Positions 8,785-18,235 of a stretch of DNA of 64,000 nt are shown here, in pieces. The notes under the pieces were generated by a model, which saw nothing but the letters and a program-made list of their open reading frames with translations, had not been told where the DNA came from and did not search any database. A program made the translations under genes and the position numbers. Location: the NCBI GenBank assembly GCA_031291435.1, contig JARLJC010000370.1, forward strand, positions 1 through 64,000, given 5' to 3'. Each line of letters begins with the position of its first letter. Positions within the stretch are counted from its first letter, which is position 1. Source of the DNA: Alphaproteobacteria bacterium (lineage in GTDB: Bacteria > Pseudomonadota > Alphaproteobacteria > UBA9219).

Positions 8785-11544
8785 CTATTCGGCCGCGCCG
8801 TGGCAATGTTTATATTTTTTGCCGGAACCGCAGGGGCATGGCGCGTTGCGCGGCGTATGATCGCCCCAGCTGGCGGGATCCTTGGCGTCGAACACGGCAT
8901 GCTGCGCGGGCCGTTGCGGCAATTCGCGCGGCGCGGCGGGCGATGACGGGTGACGCACTACCATGCCGGGCGGCAAGGGCTCATCGCCGAAGGCCGAAGC
9001 CGCGCCGGCTTCCGTGCCGCTCAATTCCCGCATCGCCGCGGCGCGCTGGCGCTCCATGATTTCTTCCAGCGAAGGCAGGCGCATGCCGGCATGCATCAGG
9101 GCCTTGGTCACTTCTTCGCGGATGCTTTCGAGCATCAGCTGGAACAAACCGAACGCCTCGCGGCTATATTCATTCAACGGATCGCGCTGACCATAGCCGC
9201 GCAGATGGATGCCCTGCCGCACATGATCGAGCGCCAATAGATGGTCTTTCCATGCCTGATCGAGGGTGCCGAGCAAAGCGGCTTTCTCGGCATGCCGCAT
9301 GGTGCCTTCGTCGACGACCGAAGTCTTTTCCTTGATCTTTTCGTCGGCGGCTTTCTTGATGCGTTCTTCGATTTCATGCTCGGCGATGCCGTTTTCGGCG
9401 CCCCACGCCGCAATCGGCAGATCGAGGGCGAGAATATCCTTCACGCGCTCCGTTAAACCGGCCAGATCCCATTGCTCGACATAGGAATGCGGCGGGATGG
9501 CCTGCGCCACCAGGCCATGCACGACTTCGTCGCGCAGGTCTTTAATAACGCCCGAAACATCAGCGGCGCCCATGATATCGCGGCGTTGTTCATAGATGAC
9601 CTTGCGCTGGTCATTCATAATATTGTCGAATTTCAGAAGATTCTTACGCATGTCGAAATTGCGCGCTTCCACTTTCGTCTGCGCTTTGGCAAGGGCCGTC
9701 GTAATCCACGGATGGGCGATTTTCTCGCCGTCGCGCAGGCCGAGGCGCGCCAGAATATTTTGCGTCTGGTTATGCGCGCCGAAAATACGCATCAGATCGT
9801 CTTCGAGTGAGAGGAAGAATATCGACGCGCCGGGATCGCCCTGACGGCCCGAACGGCCGCGCAGCTGGTTATCGATGCGGCGGGATTCGTGGCGTTCGGT
9901 GCCGATCACGAACAGGCCACCCGCTTCGCGCACTTTTTCGCGCGCTTCCTCGATTTCTTTTTTCAACGCGGCGACGGTCGCCGCGTCCGGCTCGCCCTGC
10001 TCGCGCAATTCGGCGAGGCGCGCTTCGAAATTGCCGCCGAGCTGAATGTCGGTGCCGCGGCCCGCCATATTGGTGGCGATGGTGACGGCGCCGGGGCGCC
10101 CCGCCTGCGCGATGATATTGGCTTCCTGATCGTGAAAACGCGCGTTTAGCACGTTATGCGGGATTTTGTGCTTTTTCAGAACTTCGGCGAGGGCTTCCGA
10201 CTTTTCGATCGACACGGTGCCGACCAAAATCGGCTGTCCCCGCTGCTGGCATTCTTCGATGCGCTTGAGGATGGCGGCGTTTTTCTCGGCCATGGTGCCG
10301 TAAACTTCGTCGTCCATATCGTCGCGCCGCACCGGCATGTTGGTCGGCATTTCGACCACTTCGAGGCCGTAAATTTCGGCGAATTCGGCCGCTTCGGTGA
10401 GCGCGGTGCCGGTCATGCCCGCGAGTTTGGGATAAAGGCGGAAATAATTCTGGAAAGTGATGCTGGCGAGGGTCTGGTTCTCGCGCTGGATCGAAACGCC
10501 CTCTTTCGCCTCCAAAGCCTGATGCAGCCCATCGGAATAACGGCGGCCTTCCATCATGCGGCCGGTGAATTCGTCGATGATCACGACCTTGTCGTTTTTC
10601 ACAATGTAATCGACATCGCGCGCGAACATTTTATGCGCGCGCAGCGCCTGATTGACGTGATGCACGATCATGACATTGGCAGCGTCATATAATCCGCCGG
10701 GGGCCAGAAGGCCCGCTTCGCCCAACAGGCCTTCGATGGTTTCGTTGCCTTCTTCGGTCAGCGAAACGGTTTTGCTTTTTTCGTCTTTCTCATAATCGCC
10801 TTCGCCGAGTTTCGGCATCAGGGCGTTGATCTTGATGTAGAGTTCCGACGAATCCTCGGCCGGGCCGGAAATAATCAACGGCGTGCGAGCTTCGTCGATC
10901 AGAATGCTATCGACTTCATCGACGATGGCGAAATTGAACGGACGCTGCACGAGATCGCCCTGCGCGAATTTCATATTGTCGCGCAGATAATCGAAGCCGA
11001 ATTCGTTGTTGGTGCCGTAGGTGATATCGGCGGCGTAAGCTTCGCGCCGTTCGGCATCGTCGAGCCCGTGAACGATGCAGCCCGTCGAGAGGCCCAGAAA
11101 ATTATGGATGCGGCCCATCCAGCCGCTGTCGCGCTTGGCGAGATAATCATTCACGGTGACGACATGCACGCCCTTCCCCGACAGGCCGTTAAGATAGGAA
11201 GGCAGCACCGCGACCAAAGTCTTGCCTTCGCCGGTGCGCATTTCGGCGATGCGGCCCTGATGCAGAACCATGCCGCCGCGCAGCTGAACATCGAAGGGGC
11301 GTTGGCCCAGCACGCGCCATGCGGCCTCGCGCACGGTGGCGAAGGCTTCGGGCAGGAGATCGTCGAGTTTTTCGCCCTTGGCCAGGCGGGCGCGGAATTC
11401 GTCGGTCTTGGCCCGCAGCTGGTCGTCGCTCAAAGCCTTGAATTGCGGCTCAATTTCGTTAATGCGGGATACCGTGGCATCCTGGGCGCGCAAAACGCGA
11501 TCATTATGGGAGCCGAACAGCTTACGCGCGAGAGAGGCGATCAT
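8785..11544 (-). CDS. secA: Preprotein translocase ATPase SecA
   Basis: 919 residues, full length. The motor drives post-translational export through SecYEG. Walker A is [18 protein letters not shown], the DEAD-like Walker B is [18 protein letters not shown], the preprotein cross-linking domain follows, and the helicase II region has [16 protein letters not shown] and [21 protein letters not shown]. The C-terminus ends in the zinc-binding SEC-C motif ([14 protein letters not shown]), which contacts SecB and ribosomes. The ATG is preceded by an AGG-type site. It lies downstream of the dot genes on the same strand after about 138 bases. Confidence 0.98.
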   Translation of the reverse strand: MIASLARKLFGSHNDRVLRAQDATVSRINEIEPQFKALSDDQLRAKTDEFRARLAKGEKLDDLLPEAFATVREAAWRVLGQRPFDVQLRGGMVLHQGRIAEMRTGEGKTLVAVLPSYLNGLSGKGVHVVTVNDYLAKRDSGWMGRIHNFLGLSTGCIVHGLDDAERREAYAADITYGTNNEFGFDYLRDNMKFAQGDLVQRPFNFAIVDEVDSILIDEARTPLIISGPAEDSSELYIKINALMPKLGEGDYEKDEKSKTVSLTEEGNETIEGLLGEAGLLAPGGLYDAANVMIVHHVNQALRAHKMFARDVDYIVKNDKVVIIDEFTGRMMEGRRYSDGLHQALEAKEGVSIQRENQTLASITFQNYFRLYPKLAGMTGTALTEAAEFAEIYGLEVVEMPTNMPVRRDDMDDEVYGTMAEKNAAILKRIEECQQRGQPILVGTVSIEKSEALAEVLKKHKIPHNVLNARFHDQEANIIAQAGRPGAVTIATNMAGRGTDIQLGGNFEARLAELREQGEPDAATVAALKKEIEEAREKVREAGGLFVIGTERHESRRIDNQLRGRSGRQGDPGASIFFLSLEDDLMRIFGAHNQTQNILARLGLRDGEKIAHPWITTALAKAQTKVEARNFDMRKNLLKFDNIMNDQRKVIYEQRRDIMGAADVSGVIKDLRDEVVHGLVAQAIPPHSYVEQWDLAGLTERVKDILALDLPIAAWGAENGIAEHEIEERIKKAADEKIKEKTSVVDEGTMRHAEKAALLGTLDQAWKDHLLALDHVRQGIHLRGYGQRDPLNEYSREAFGLFQLMLESIREEVTKALMHAGMRLPSLEEIMERQRAAAMRELSGTEAGAASAFGDEPLPPGMVVRHPSSPAAPRELPQRPAQHAVFDAKDPASWGDHTPRNAPCPCGSGKKYKHCHGAAE

Positions 11545-11682
11545 TACAAACCTGCGATGGGAAAACGTCGTTATCTACATGGCGTTTCCGACCGGAAAAA
11601 GCAAGAGATAGCGGCGTTTTTTATCGCGCGCGATTTAGGCAAAAGAGTGGCCGATCAGGGGGTTATTGAATCCGCCCTCTCC

Positions 11683-12750
11683 TTACTGAATCTGCCCCTT
11701 GGTGCCTTCGACGATCCAGCCCATGCCCTGCTGGCGGATAGACGTAACCTTGCCCACCCCGGCCAGCATGTCGCCGACATGCAGCTCTTTCAGATCAAGC
11801 GAAGTTGGGGTCGAGGAGACCCAGGCCTGCCCCGGCGAAGCGGCGCGCAGCACCCAATGGGAAGCGGCGGCGGCCTCTTCGGCGACGGGCGCGGCTTTGG
11901 CAACAGGTTTTTTCTTGGCAACGGCGGTGTGCCGGGGCGCGGTATGCATAGCGGCAACGCGCGGCGCGGCAACCGAACCGGGTTTCAGATGCGCGATCTG
12001 CTGTTCGATCTTGTCCAGACGCTGATCGACATTTTCGCCGTTGCTGGAGGCGGTCACCATATTGGTCATCTGGCCGAGCTGCTGGGTCGCCTGATCGAGC
12101 GATTTTTGCAGCTGGTCGATGCGGCCATTAAGTTCGGCAATGCGCGGATCGTCGCTGGCGGAGGGCGCCTGCATCTGCGCCGGAACTTCCATCGGCGCGG
12201 GCTTGGTCTCGACAACCGCAACCGGGGCCGCGGGCGCCACCGGCAAAGGCTTGGCTTCGACCACGGCCACCGGCGCGGCAGGAGCGGGAACAACCGGCGT
12301 TTCGGCATCGGCGGCGGCCGTTTTAGGCGTAACCGGCAAGGCGGATTCGCTGTCGGCGAGCGGACGCAAAGGCGGCAGGGCGGCGGTATCCGCCGCTTGT
12401 TTCGGCGCGGGCGAAACCGCGGGAGAGACGATCGGCATCTGGCTCATCACGGGGGCGGGCGGCGGCGCGCTGTTGCCGAATAATTGCCACCAGGCGACCG
12501 CGCCCAGCAGCAGCATACCGCCGGCAGCCGCCGCGATCGGCAGCACCGCCGAACGGCGCGCGGGCGCGGCTTCGTCAGGCAGGGCGCTGTGTTCTTCGGC
12601 ATGTTCTTCGGTGGTCGCCACATGCTCGTCGGCGAATTCGTAATCGGAAGGAGCTTCGACCACGGCTTCGTGGGGGGTCAGCGCGTCGTCGGCGGTTTCG
12701 TGGCCGTTGTCATGATCGTGCGGCGGTTCGCCGCCGTAAGTGTCGGTCAT
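11683..12750 (-). CDS. dotF: DotF/IcmG-like type IVB secretion protein
   Basis: 355 residues. An acidic cytoplasmic N-terminus (1-66) is followed by one transmembrane helix (about 68-90, VLPIAAAAGGMLLLGAVAWW), a long Pro/Ala/Val-rich linker (about 95-205), a coiled coil (about 208-265, IAELNGRIDQLQKSLDQATQQL) and a compact C-terminal domain (VGDMLAGVGKVTSI...GWIVEGTKG). This topology and its place directly after dotH and dotG match IcmG/DotF, the inner-membrane protein of the Dot/Icm core complex. Sequence recognition alone is weak, so synteny carries much of the call. AGGAG stands a few bases before the ATG. A structured repeat separates it from dotG. Confidence 0.6.
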   Translation of the reverse strand: MTDTYGGEPPHDHDNGHETADDALTPHEAVVEAPSDYEFADEHVATTEEHAEEHSALPDEAAPARRSAVLPIAAAAGGMLLLGAVAWWQLFGNSAPPPAPVMSQMPIVSPAVSPAPKQAADTAALPPLRPLADSESALPVTPKTAAADAETPVVPAPAAPVAVVEAKPLPVAPAAPVAVVETKPAPMEVPAQMQAPSASDDPRIAELNGRIDQLQKSLDQATQQLGQMTNMVTASSNGENVDQRLDKIEQQIAHLKPGSVAAPRVAAMHTAPRHTAVAKKKPVAKAAPVAEEAAAASHWVLRAASPGQAWVSSTPTSLDLKELHVGDMLAGVGKVTSIRQQGMGWIVEGTKGQIQ

Positions 12751-12796
12751 TGCTAACTCCTGCGATTTTAACCTTCCCCAGGACGGGGAAGAACTG

Positions 12797-12943
12797 AAAA
12801 CCTGTTTAGAATCTCGTCTGGCTGCGGCGAAAATTGTGATTTTATGCGTTTTCGCGCGCAGCGTATCTTTAACATACGTGAGCAGCGAAAACGCATAAAA
12901 GCGCGATTTGCAGCCCAGTCAGGCGAGATTATAAACAGGTTTT
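12797..12943. repeat. Three-tier covarying hairpin repeat, copy A (between dotG and dotF)
   Basis: The outer stem is 28 bases long: 12797-12824 pairs with 12916-12943 with one mismatch and two G-T pairs. The middle stem is 16 perfect pairs, TTTTATGCGTTTTCGC (12840-12855) with GCGAAAACGCATAAAA (12885-12900). The apical hairpin is CGTAT...ATACG with conserved flanks GCGCAG and TGAGCAGC. Copies B (41938-42082) and C (52126-52269) share the internal loops and the apex but differ in both stems while still pairing. The right arm ends on the base before the dotG stop codon. Confidence 0.85.
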
Positions 12944-14485
12944 TTACTGGCCGTAACCTTGGATGGTGGTAGATCCGTACTGCGTCGCGCCATAACCATT
13001 GCCGTAGCCGGTACCGTAGCCCGGGCCGGAACGGGTGGCGTTGTTATTTGTACCATAATAACCATAGCCTGGCGTCGCATAATTCGGGTAGGGACCGCTG
13101 GCCGCCGCATTGCCCTGCGTGCCATAGCCGTACCCGGCATTGGCGCCCGGATAGCCCGCGCTCACCCCGTTGTAGCCATTGGCATTAAGTCCATTCGGGT
13201 TCGGAAGGGTGGCATCGCCGGTGCCGGGTTCGGTCACCGGGGCGACGAAGAACATGCCGATCGGCGTGCCCGCGGCCACGCGCACCAGAGGCTTGGTCAG
13301 ATTGGCCTGGTTCTGGAAGAACGAGCCCATGGTCTGCGCCGCCTGGCCGAGGCCGTTATAAATGCCCTGCTTGTAGCCATTACCCGCGAGCGTGGTGATG
13401 GTGGTCTGGCCGTTGGTGGTGATGGTGGAATTGCCCTGCCCGATCGCCTGCCCCATGCCCTGCAGGAAACCCGCGGCGGCCGGAAGAATGACGCGCGTAA
13501 AATAACGTTCATCGACTTCGGTCGCCATGCCGCCGAGCGTGGTGTCGGGGTCGAGCGCATAGGCGTTGATCTGGTAATCCTTGCCCTTGGCGTCGGCCAG
13601 CGAGAATTTCAGCACCAGATATTTTTCATAACCGTCGGAAACCTGGAACGAGCCCACCGCGCGCGCCCCGGCCAGAGGCCCGGAAACGATCTGCGCCAGA
13701 ATGGGGCCCGGCACATCGGAATTGGCTTCGGTCAGAAGCTGAGCGTAGGAAACGGTGCCGGCGGCGACCACGATCTTGGCGTTCCCGGCGGTACCGGTCT
13801 TCTGCGCCGCGGCGGCGACGTTGTCGGTGGCGGCCTTGTCTTTTTCGAGCTTCAAATCTTCGGGCTTGATGACGGTGACTTCCTTGATGCCCTTGGGCGT
13901 CCAGCTGTCCATCAATTGCGTCATCTGGCGCTGCATCGCTTCGGCCAGCGAATTGTCGAACGGCTCGTTGGCCTGGCGCTGCTGCACCTGCTGGGCCTGC
14001 GCCTGCTGTTGCTGCTGCACCTGCTGGCGCAGTTTTTCGGTCTCGGCGCGCAGCTCGTTGATCTGATCGTCTTTATGTTCGGTGACGCCGAAGCCGTTGA
14101 TGTCGGTGGGCTGGCCGACCGGGGTCGGCATCGCGCTGCCGCCCTGCGTGACGGCCTCCTGGGCGCGTTGCTTGTCGGCCATTTCGGTCTGCTGGCGCAT
14201 ATAGGGGTTGAGGGCGCCGCCGGCGTCGGGCTTGAGCGTCGGCACTTTGGCGATATGGGCGATGTCGTTGCTGGTCGTACCGCCGCCGAGGAAGCTGAAT
14301 CCCGCCACGCACACCGCGAACACGGCGACGATCAGGACCATGAATTTGAACATGGGGCGCGTGCGCCATGCTTCGGCGAGATTGGCCCGCGCGCCGGGTT
14401 TGCTGATGCCAGGCGCGTTGATGTCGTGCTCGTGATCGACGAACTCTTCGTTGGTCTCGGGCTCGTTTTCGAAATTATTTGTCAT
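12944..14485 (-). CDS. dotG: DotG/IcmE type IVB secretion core protein (VirB10-like)
   Basis: 513 residues. A cytoplasmic N-terminus (1-45) leads to a transmembrane helix (about 46-67, FKFMVLIVAVFAVCVAGFSFL) and a Gln-rich periplasmic coiled coil (about 145-185). The C-terminal domain (about 245-430) has the IcmE/VirB10 signature: IVVAAGTVSYAQLLTEANSDVPGPILAQIVSGPLAGARAVGSF, INAYALDPDTTLGGMATEVDERYFTRVILPAAAGFLQG and GTPIGMFFVAPV. In Dot/Icm systems DotG spans from inner membrane to outer-membrane ring and lines the channel. A Gly/Tyr/Asn/Ala-rich low-complexity tail of about 75 residues follows the domain, which is unusual. The start overlaps the dotH stop by 11 bases, indicating coupled translation. 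Confidence 0.9.
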   Translation of the reverse strand: MTNNFENEPETNEEFVDHEHDINAPGISKPGARANLAEAWRTRPMFKFMVLIVAVFAVCVAGFSFLGGGTTSNDIAHIAKVPTLKPDAGGALNPYMRQQTEMADKQRAQEAVTQGGSAMPTPVGQPTDINGFGVTEHKDDQINELRAETEKLRQQVQQQQQAQAQQVQQRQANEPFDNSLAEAMQRQMTQLMDSWTPKGIKEVTVIKPEDLKLEKDKAATDNVAAAAQKTGTAGNAKIVVAAGTVSYAQLLTEANSDVPGPILAQIVSGPLAGARAVGSFQVSDGYEKYLVLKFSLADAKGKDYQINAYALDPDTTLGGMATEVDERYFTRVILPAAAGFLQGMGQAIGQGNSTITTNGQTTITTLAGNGYKQGIYNGLGQAAQTMGSFFQNQANLTKPLVRVAAGTPIGMFFVAPVTEPGTGDATLPNPNGLNANGYNGVSAGYPGANAGYGYGTQGNAAASGPYPNYATPGYGYYGTNNNATRSGPGYGTGYGNGYGATQYGSTTIQGYGQ

Positions 14486-15692
14486 GATCTTCGTCTCGTG
14501 AAATCTGCGCGCGAATCATCGCGCCGTTGTCGGACATTAGCAACACCGGCGCGCTGCCGATTTCGTAAACCGTGGTGCCGTCGGCGGCCGCAACGCTGGC
14601 GTTCCAGGCGGGCGATAAAAGGGTAAGCGGGGTGCGGACATAGACCTTGTCGCCGATGCCCCAGGCCTTGGTGCGGGCGTCGAGGCCGCCGACCTTGAGG
14701 CGCGTGGCGCTTGGCGGCGGCGCGTTTTCCAAGAGCAGGGTCAGCGTTTCGTCCCCGGCTTCGAGGCGCGGGCGGCTGATGATCTGCGGCTTAGCGCCGG
14801 GCCCGAGCTTGCCGATGCGCGCATCGTAACGCAGATCGACATTGGGGCCGCCGGCGGTCAGGCGGAAAATCACCGGGGTCGGCAAATCCTTGAGAAGAAT
14901 CGACAAATCGCCGGATCCGATGCGCGTCAGCGGCATCACCCGCACCACATGGGTGCCGGCCTGCGTCGGCGAAACTTCGAAATTGCCGCCCACGCCGACA
15001 TCGAGGATCGGCCAGGGTTCGCCGCTGGCATCGACCATCGTAATGGTCGTCACATAACCGGTGGCGAGGTTGATTTGCGGCGGCACCACGCCGGGTTCGA
15101 GTGAAATGGTGGCGATCCGGGTCTGGCCCTTGGGCGCGCCTTCGGCAGGGAACTGCGCCGCATTCTGGGTTTCTTCCAGCTTGTCCATGAAACCGTGAAT
15201 CTGATCCGGCGACAAAGGCAGCAATCCGGTCGAAGCGCGGTCGTAGGATTTACGGATATGTTCCTGCTCGCGCTTCTGCTCATCCATATCGGCCTGAGTT
15301 TGCGCCTGCAGCGCCGCCTGTTCGGCCTGCGCCGCCAACTGATTGGGATCGTTCGAGAAAGCCGAAGGCGGCGGCGGCGAGGGAATTTCGATGCCGGGCG
15401 ATTTCGCGGGCATGGATTCGGCCGTCATGCCGGACGGGGCGTTGCCGGTGGATGTCGGATTCGTGCCCGAAAGATTGGCGACGCCTGCCGACGCCGGCGC
15501 GGTCGTCTGCGCGGGATAAACTGCCTGTCCCTGTCCGCTGCTGGCCGAAGCCGACGGCGCCGAAGTCAGACTCGGCATCGCCGAACCTGTATTATCGGCG
15601 CGGGCCTGCGACGCCAGGGCAAGGATACCGGCAATCAAAAGCGTGCGATAAATCGGGGTGCGCCCGAAACTGGTCATTGTCGAAAAAGGCAA
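14475..15692 (-). CDS. dotH: DotH/IcmK outer-membrane core protein of the type IVB secretion system
   Basis: 405 residues with a Sec signal peptide (TPIYRTLLIAGILALASQARA), a Ser/Ala-rich and then Gln-rich region, and an IcmK-type C-terminal domain: IHGFMDKLEETQNAAQF, then RIATISLEPGVVPPQINLATGYVTTITMVDASGEPWPI and GNFEVSPTQAGTHVVRVMPLTRIGSGDLSILLKDLPTPVIFRL. DotH forms the outer-membrane ring with DotC and DotD. The listed start is TTG with CGGGGA upstream; an ATG five codons later (15677) is possible. With dotG and dotF it repeats the Legionella icmK-icmE-icmG order. No other dot genes are in the window. Confidence 0.85.
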   Translation of the reverse strand: MPFSTMTSFGRTPIYRTLLIAGILALASQARADNTGSAMPSLTSAPSASASSGQGQAVYPAQTTAPASAGVANLSGTNPTSTGNAPSGMTAESMPAKSPGIEIPSPPPPSAFSNDPNQLAAQAEQAALQAQTQADMDEQKREQEHIRKSYDRASTGLLPLSPDQIHGFMDKLEETQNAAQFPAEGAPKGQTRIATISLEPGVVPPQINLATGYVTTITMVDASGEPWPILDVGVGGNFEVSPTQAGTHVVRVMPLTRIGSGDLSILLKDLPTPVIFRLTAGGPNVDLRYDARIGKLGPGAKPQIISRPRLEAGDETLTLLLENAPPPSATRLKVGGLDARTKAWGIGDKVYVRTPLTLLSPAWNASVAAADGTTVYEIGSAPVLLMSDNGAMIRAQISRDEDHDK

Positions 15693-15860
15693 AATAACAT
15701 CCCCGAATCAGATAATCACAATCTGTTCAATCTTTGTTTGACCATATGAAAGTTAATAGTAGGTTTATGACGGCGTTTATACCTGCAATGAGTTACCTTA
15801 TTCAAGCATTTGCAGCGCCAAAACGCGCGTCATCCGCCGTTAACCTTAAAGGAGGCCAGC

Positions 15861-16265
15861 ATGCAGTCCGTCCACGTCACCCTGCTCTATGCCGGTATTC
15901 TCGGCCTTCTGCTGGTCGTCCTGTCCTTTAACATGATGAAAAACTGGGTGCGGGTGACCGGCAATGGCCAGAAAACAGACGCCGATCTGCGCCGCGCCGA
16001 GGCTTTGGTCGCCAGTTTCACCGATTATGTGCCGCTGACCCTGCTTTTGATGGCGATGATCGAGGCTGCCGGAGCGCCGGGCGGTCTTCTCCACACGCTC
16101 GGCCTGATTTTGGTGGCGGCCCGGCTGATGCATGCCTATGGCAGCAATCGCCTGAAGGGAGCCGACGCGCTGCGCTTTATCGGCGCGCAGCTGACCTATC
16201 TGGTGCTGACGCTCACCAGTTTCGGCTGCCTTTATATATATGAGATTCCGAAACTGCTGCGCTAA
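15861..16265 (+). CDS. MAPEG-family membrane protein
   Basis: 134-residue protein with four hydrophobic segments and the MAPEG pattern (VRVTGNGQKTDADLRRAEALVASFTDYVPLTLLLMAMIE, then a VAARLMHAYG motif). The family includes membrane glutathione transferases and related enzymes; the bacterial substrate is unknown. The frame extends upstream, but the ATG at 15861 is preceded by AAAGGAGG, one of the strongest ribosome binding sites in the window, and is clearly the start. It overlaps the 3' end of dnaA tail to tail by 4 bases. Confidence 0.85.
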   Translation: MQSVHVTLLYAGILGLLLVVLSFNMMKNWVRVTGNGQKTDADLRRAEALVASFTDYVPLTLLLMAMIEAAGAPGGLLHTLGLILVAARLMHAYGSNRLKGADALRFIGAQLTYLVLTLTSFGCLYIYEIPKLLR

Positions 16266-17740
16266 TTCTGCAAAAGACGACGCAACAATTCCACATCTTC
16301 GCGGAACGCGGCGTCGTAGGCGGAAAGCTCCTCGATCTTGCGCACGGCATGGATGACCGTGGTGTGATCGCGGCCGCCGAATTTGCGGCCGATTTCCGGG
16401 AGAGAGCGCGGGGTGAGCTGTTTCGCCAGATACATGGCAACCTGACGCGGTCTTGCAACGGCGCGCGAACGGCGGGCGGAATGCATGTCGGCGACGCGGA
16501 CATTGTAATGTTCGGCGACCTTCTTCTGAATTTCGTCGATGGTGATGCGGCGTTCGGAGGAGCGCAGCATGTCGGCCAGGACTTCCTGCGTCATTTCGAG
16601 AGAAATAGTGCGGCCCACCAGTTGCGCGTGGGCGACGATGCGGTTCAGGGCGCCTTCGAGCTCACGCACATTCGAAACGATCTTGTGGGCAAGGAATTCC
16701 ATCACCTTGTCCGGCACCGGGCAGCCGAGCTTTTCGCCCTTGGCATGGAGAATGCCGAGACGCAGTTCGTAATTGACCGGATGCAGATCGGCGACGAGGC
16801 CCCAGCCGAGGCGCGAACGCAGGCGTTCTTCCATGCGGTCGAGATCCTGCGGCGATTTGTCGGCGGAAATAATCACCTGACGGTTGCGGTCGACCAGCGC
16901 GTTGAAGGTGTGGAAAAATTCTTCCTGCGTGGTGTCCTTGCCGCCGATAAATTGCACATCGTCGATCATCAGCACATCGACCGAGCGGAATTGTTCCTTG
17001 AACGCGACGGTATCCTTGAAACGCAGCGCGCGCACGAACTGATACATGAATTTTTCCGCCGACATATAAATGACGCGGCGATGCGGATAATTGGTGCGGA
17101 TGTGCCAGGCGATGGCATGCATGAGATGGGTTTTGCCCAAGCCCACGCCGCCATAAAGGAACAGGGGATTGAAAGCGGGGTTTTCGGTATCGGCGACGCG
17201 GCGCGCAGCGGCATAAGCGAGTTCGTTGGGTTTGCCGACGACGAAATTATCGAAAGTGAAACGGGGATCGAGATCGGCGCAATTCTCGCCCGAGAAAGAA
17301 TTGCCCGCCGCCGAAACCGGCCCGGAAAGCGAGGCCGGGCTGAAAGCCCGCGACGCCTGCATGCCCGCCAGAGGGGCGATCGGCGAAGAAGCGGCGTTGT
17401 CGATGGCGTCCTTGGTCTGGGCCGCCTTGGTCAAAGGCGACATCACCGAAAAAGAAACGCCGCCTTCGGGCGAAATCTGCCGCCACAGAGTGCGGATGGT
17501 ATCGCCATAATGGGCTTCGACCCAGTCGCGCATGAAACGCGTCGGCAGCGTCAGCGTCGCCTGCGAAACACCGGTGGCGTCATGGCCGATTTCGCCGGTG
17601 ATGGGTTCGAGCCAACGGCGGAACGCGGTTTCGCCGAAACGGTCGCGCAGCAATGCGCGCAGATTTTCCCAGGCCGCGCCGAAATCGTCGGCCGCGTGCA
17701 ACGGGGAAGAAGAAATCGTATCAACTGCCTGCGCCTTCAT
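16262..17740 (-). CDS. dnaA: Chromosomal replication initiator DnaA
   Basis: 492 residues. Domain I is at about 15-95 (WENLRALLRDRFGETAFRRWLEPI), with a variable linker to about 150. The AAA+ domain has Walker A (LFLYGGVGLGKTHLMHAIAWHI), Walker B (VDVLMIDDVQFI) and sensor regions. The C-terminal domain IV binds DnaA boxes (RAVARPRQVAMYLAKQLT, FGGRDHTTVIHAVRKIEEL). The frame opens six codons earlier with a TTG, but the ATG at 17740 has GGAG seven bases upstream and is preferred. rpsT lies upstream on the same strand, a frequent alphaproteobacterial pairing. Confidence 0.97.
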   Translation of the reverse strand: MKAQAVDTISSSPLHAADDFGAAWENLRALLRDRFGETAFRRWLEPITGEIGHDATGVSQATLTLPTRFMRDWVEAHYGDTIRTLWRQISPEGGVSFSVMSPLTKAAQTKDAIDNAASSPIAPLAGMQASRAFSPASLSGPVSAAGNSFSGENCADLDPRFTFDNFVVGKPNELAYAAARRVADTENPAFNPLFLYGGVGLGKTHLMHAIAWHIRTNYPHRRVIYMSAEKFMYQFVRALRFKDTVAFKEQFRSVDVLMIDDVQFIGGKDTTQEEFFHTFNALVDRNRQVIISADKSPQDLDRMEERLRSRLGWGLVADLHPVNYELRLGILHAKGEKLGCPVPDKVMEFLAHKIVSNVRELEGALNRIVAHAQLVGRTISLEMTQEVLADMLRSSERRITIDEIQKKVAEHYNVRVADMHSARRSRAVARPRQVAMYLAKQLTPRSLPEIGRKFGGRDHTTVIHAVRKIEELSAYDAAFREDVELLRRLLQN

Positions 17741-17812
17741 TGCCACTCCATTGGTCAAAACTAAACTTTAAGGATGCTGCAAAATATCAAGAACGCCATA
17801 GATACTCATTCA

Positions 17813-17833
17813 TTCGCATGCGACGCATGCGAA
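17813..17833. promoter_or_regulatory. Perfect palindrome upstream of dnaA (candidate operator)
   Basis: TTCGCATGCG, a central A, then CGCATGCGAA: ten perfect pairs about 73 bases before the dnaA start. The size and symmetry suit a dimeric regulator binding site in the dnaA promoter or leader; a hairpin in the leader RNA is the alternative. Confidence 0.45.
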
Positions 17834-18198
17834 AGTCCGCGAGATTATTTTATCAGGAACAGTACTTGGGAAGGGGGGTGGCGGGGCTCGCGTTGAGAGA
17901 CTGAATCACGCAACGATGGAAAAATAATTTCATTGTCTTTCTTCCATACATCTTGGATCCAAACTTCACGAGAGAACGACGCTGCCTTTAGGAACAACGG
18001 GAACGTATCAAGAGAGGCGACCATAAATCACTCCGCGAATTTTGTCCACAGCTCCGAAGAGGGAGCGTGACAAAAAAAATTTTATTGCGATTTGCGCGCG
18101 GCGAAAAAATTTCGCGTGAAATATTTTGACTCTTAAAAAATTCGCGAGAGCAAAAATCAATAATCGTAAAAATGAGCGCGCACGAAAAATTCTTCACG

Positions 18199-18235
18199 AA
18201 AAAAATTCGCCGCCTCCTTGCGGAGCGCGGCGAAT
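18199..18235 (-). terminator. Rho-independent terminator of rpsT
   Basis: On the minus strand ATTCGCCGC (complement of 18227-18235) pairs with GCGGCGAAT (complement of 18205-18213), and a run of seven T follows (complement of 18199-18205). It lies about 28 bases after the rpsT stop. Confidence 0.85.

Noticed and set aside
12797..12943. CRISPR-like interpretation of the three-tier repeats
   Set aside because: The copies are single, tens of kilobases apart, about 145 bases long and have no spacer array or cas genes.
12959..14626. Long plus-strand open frame (555 codons) across dotG
   Set aside because: It is the mirror of a GC-rich gene with clear IcmE signatures on the minus strand. The translation is His/Gly/Arg-rich without any domain, as expected for an antisense shadow. 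The same applies to the long frames at 2324-3733, 11068-12483, 16349-17764 and 52948-54555.
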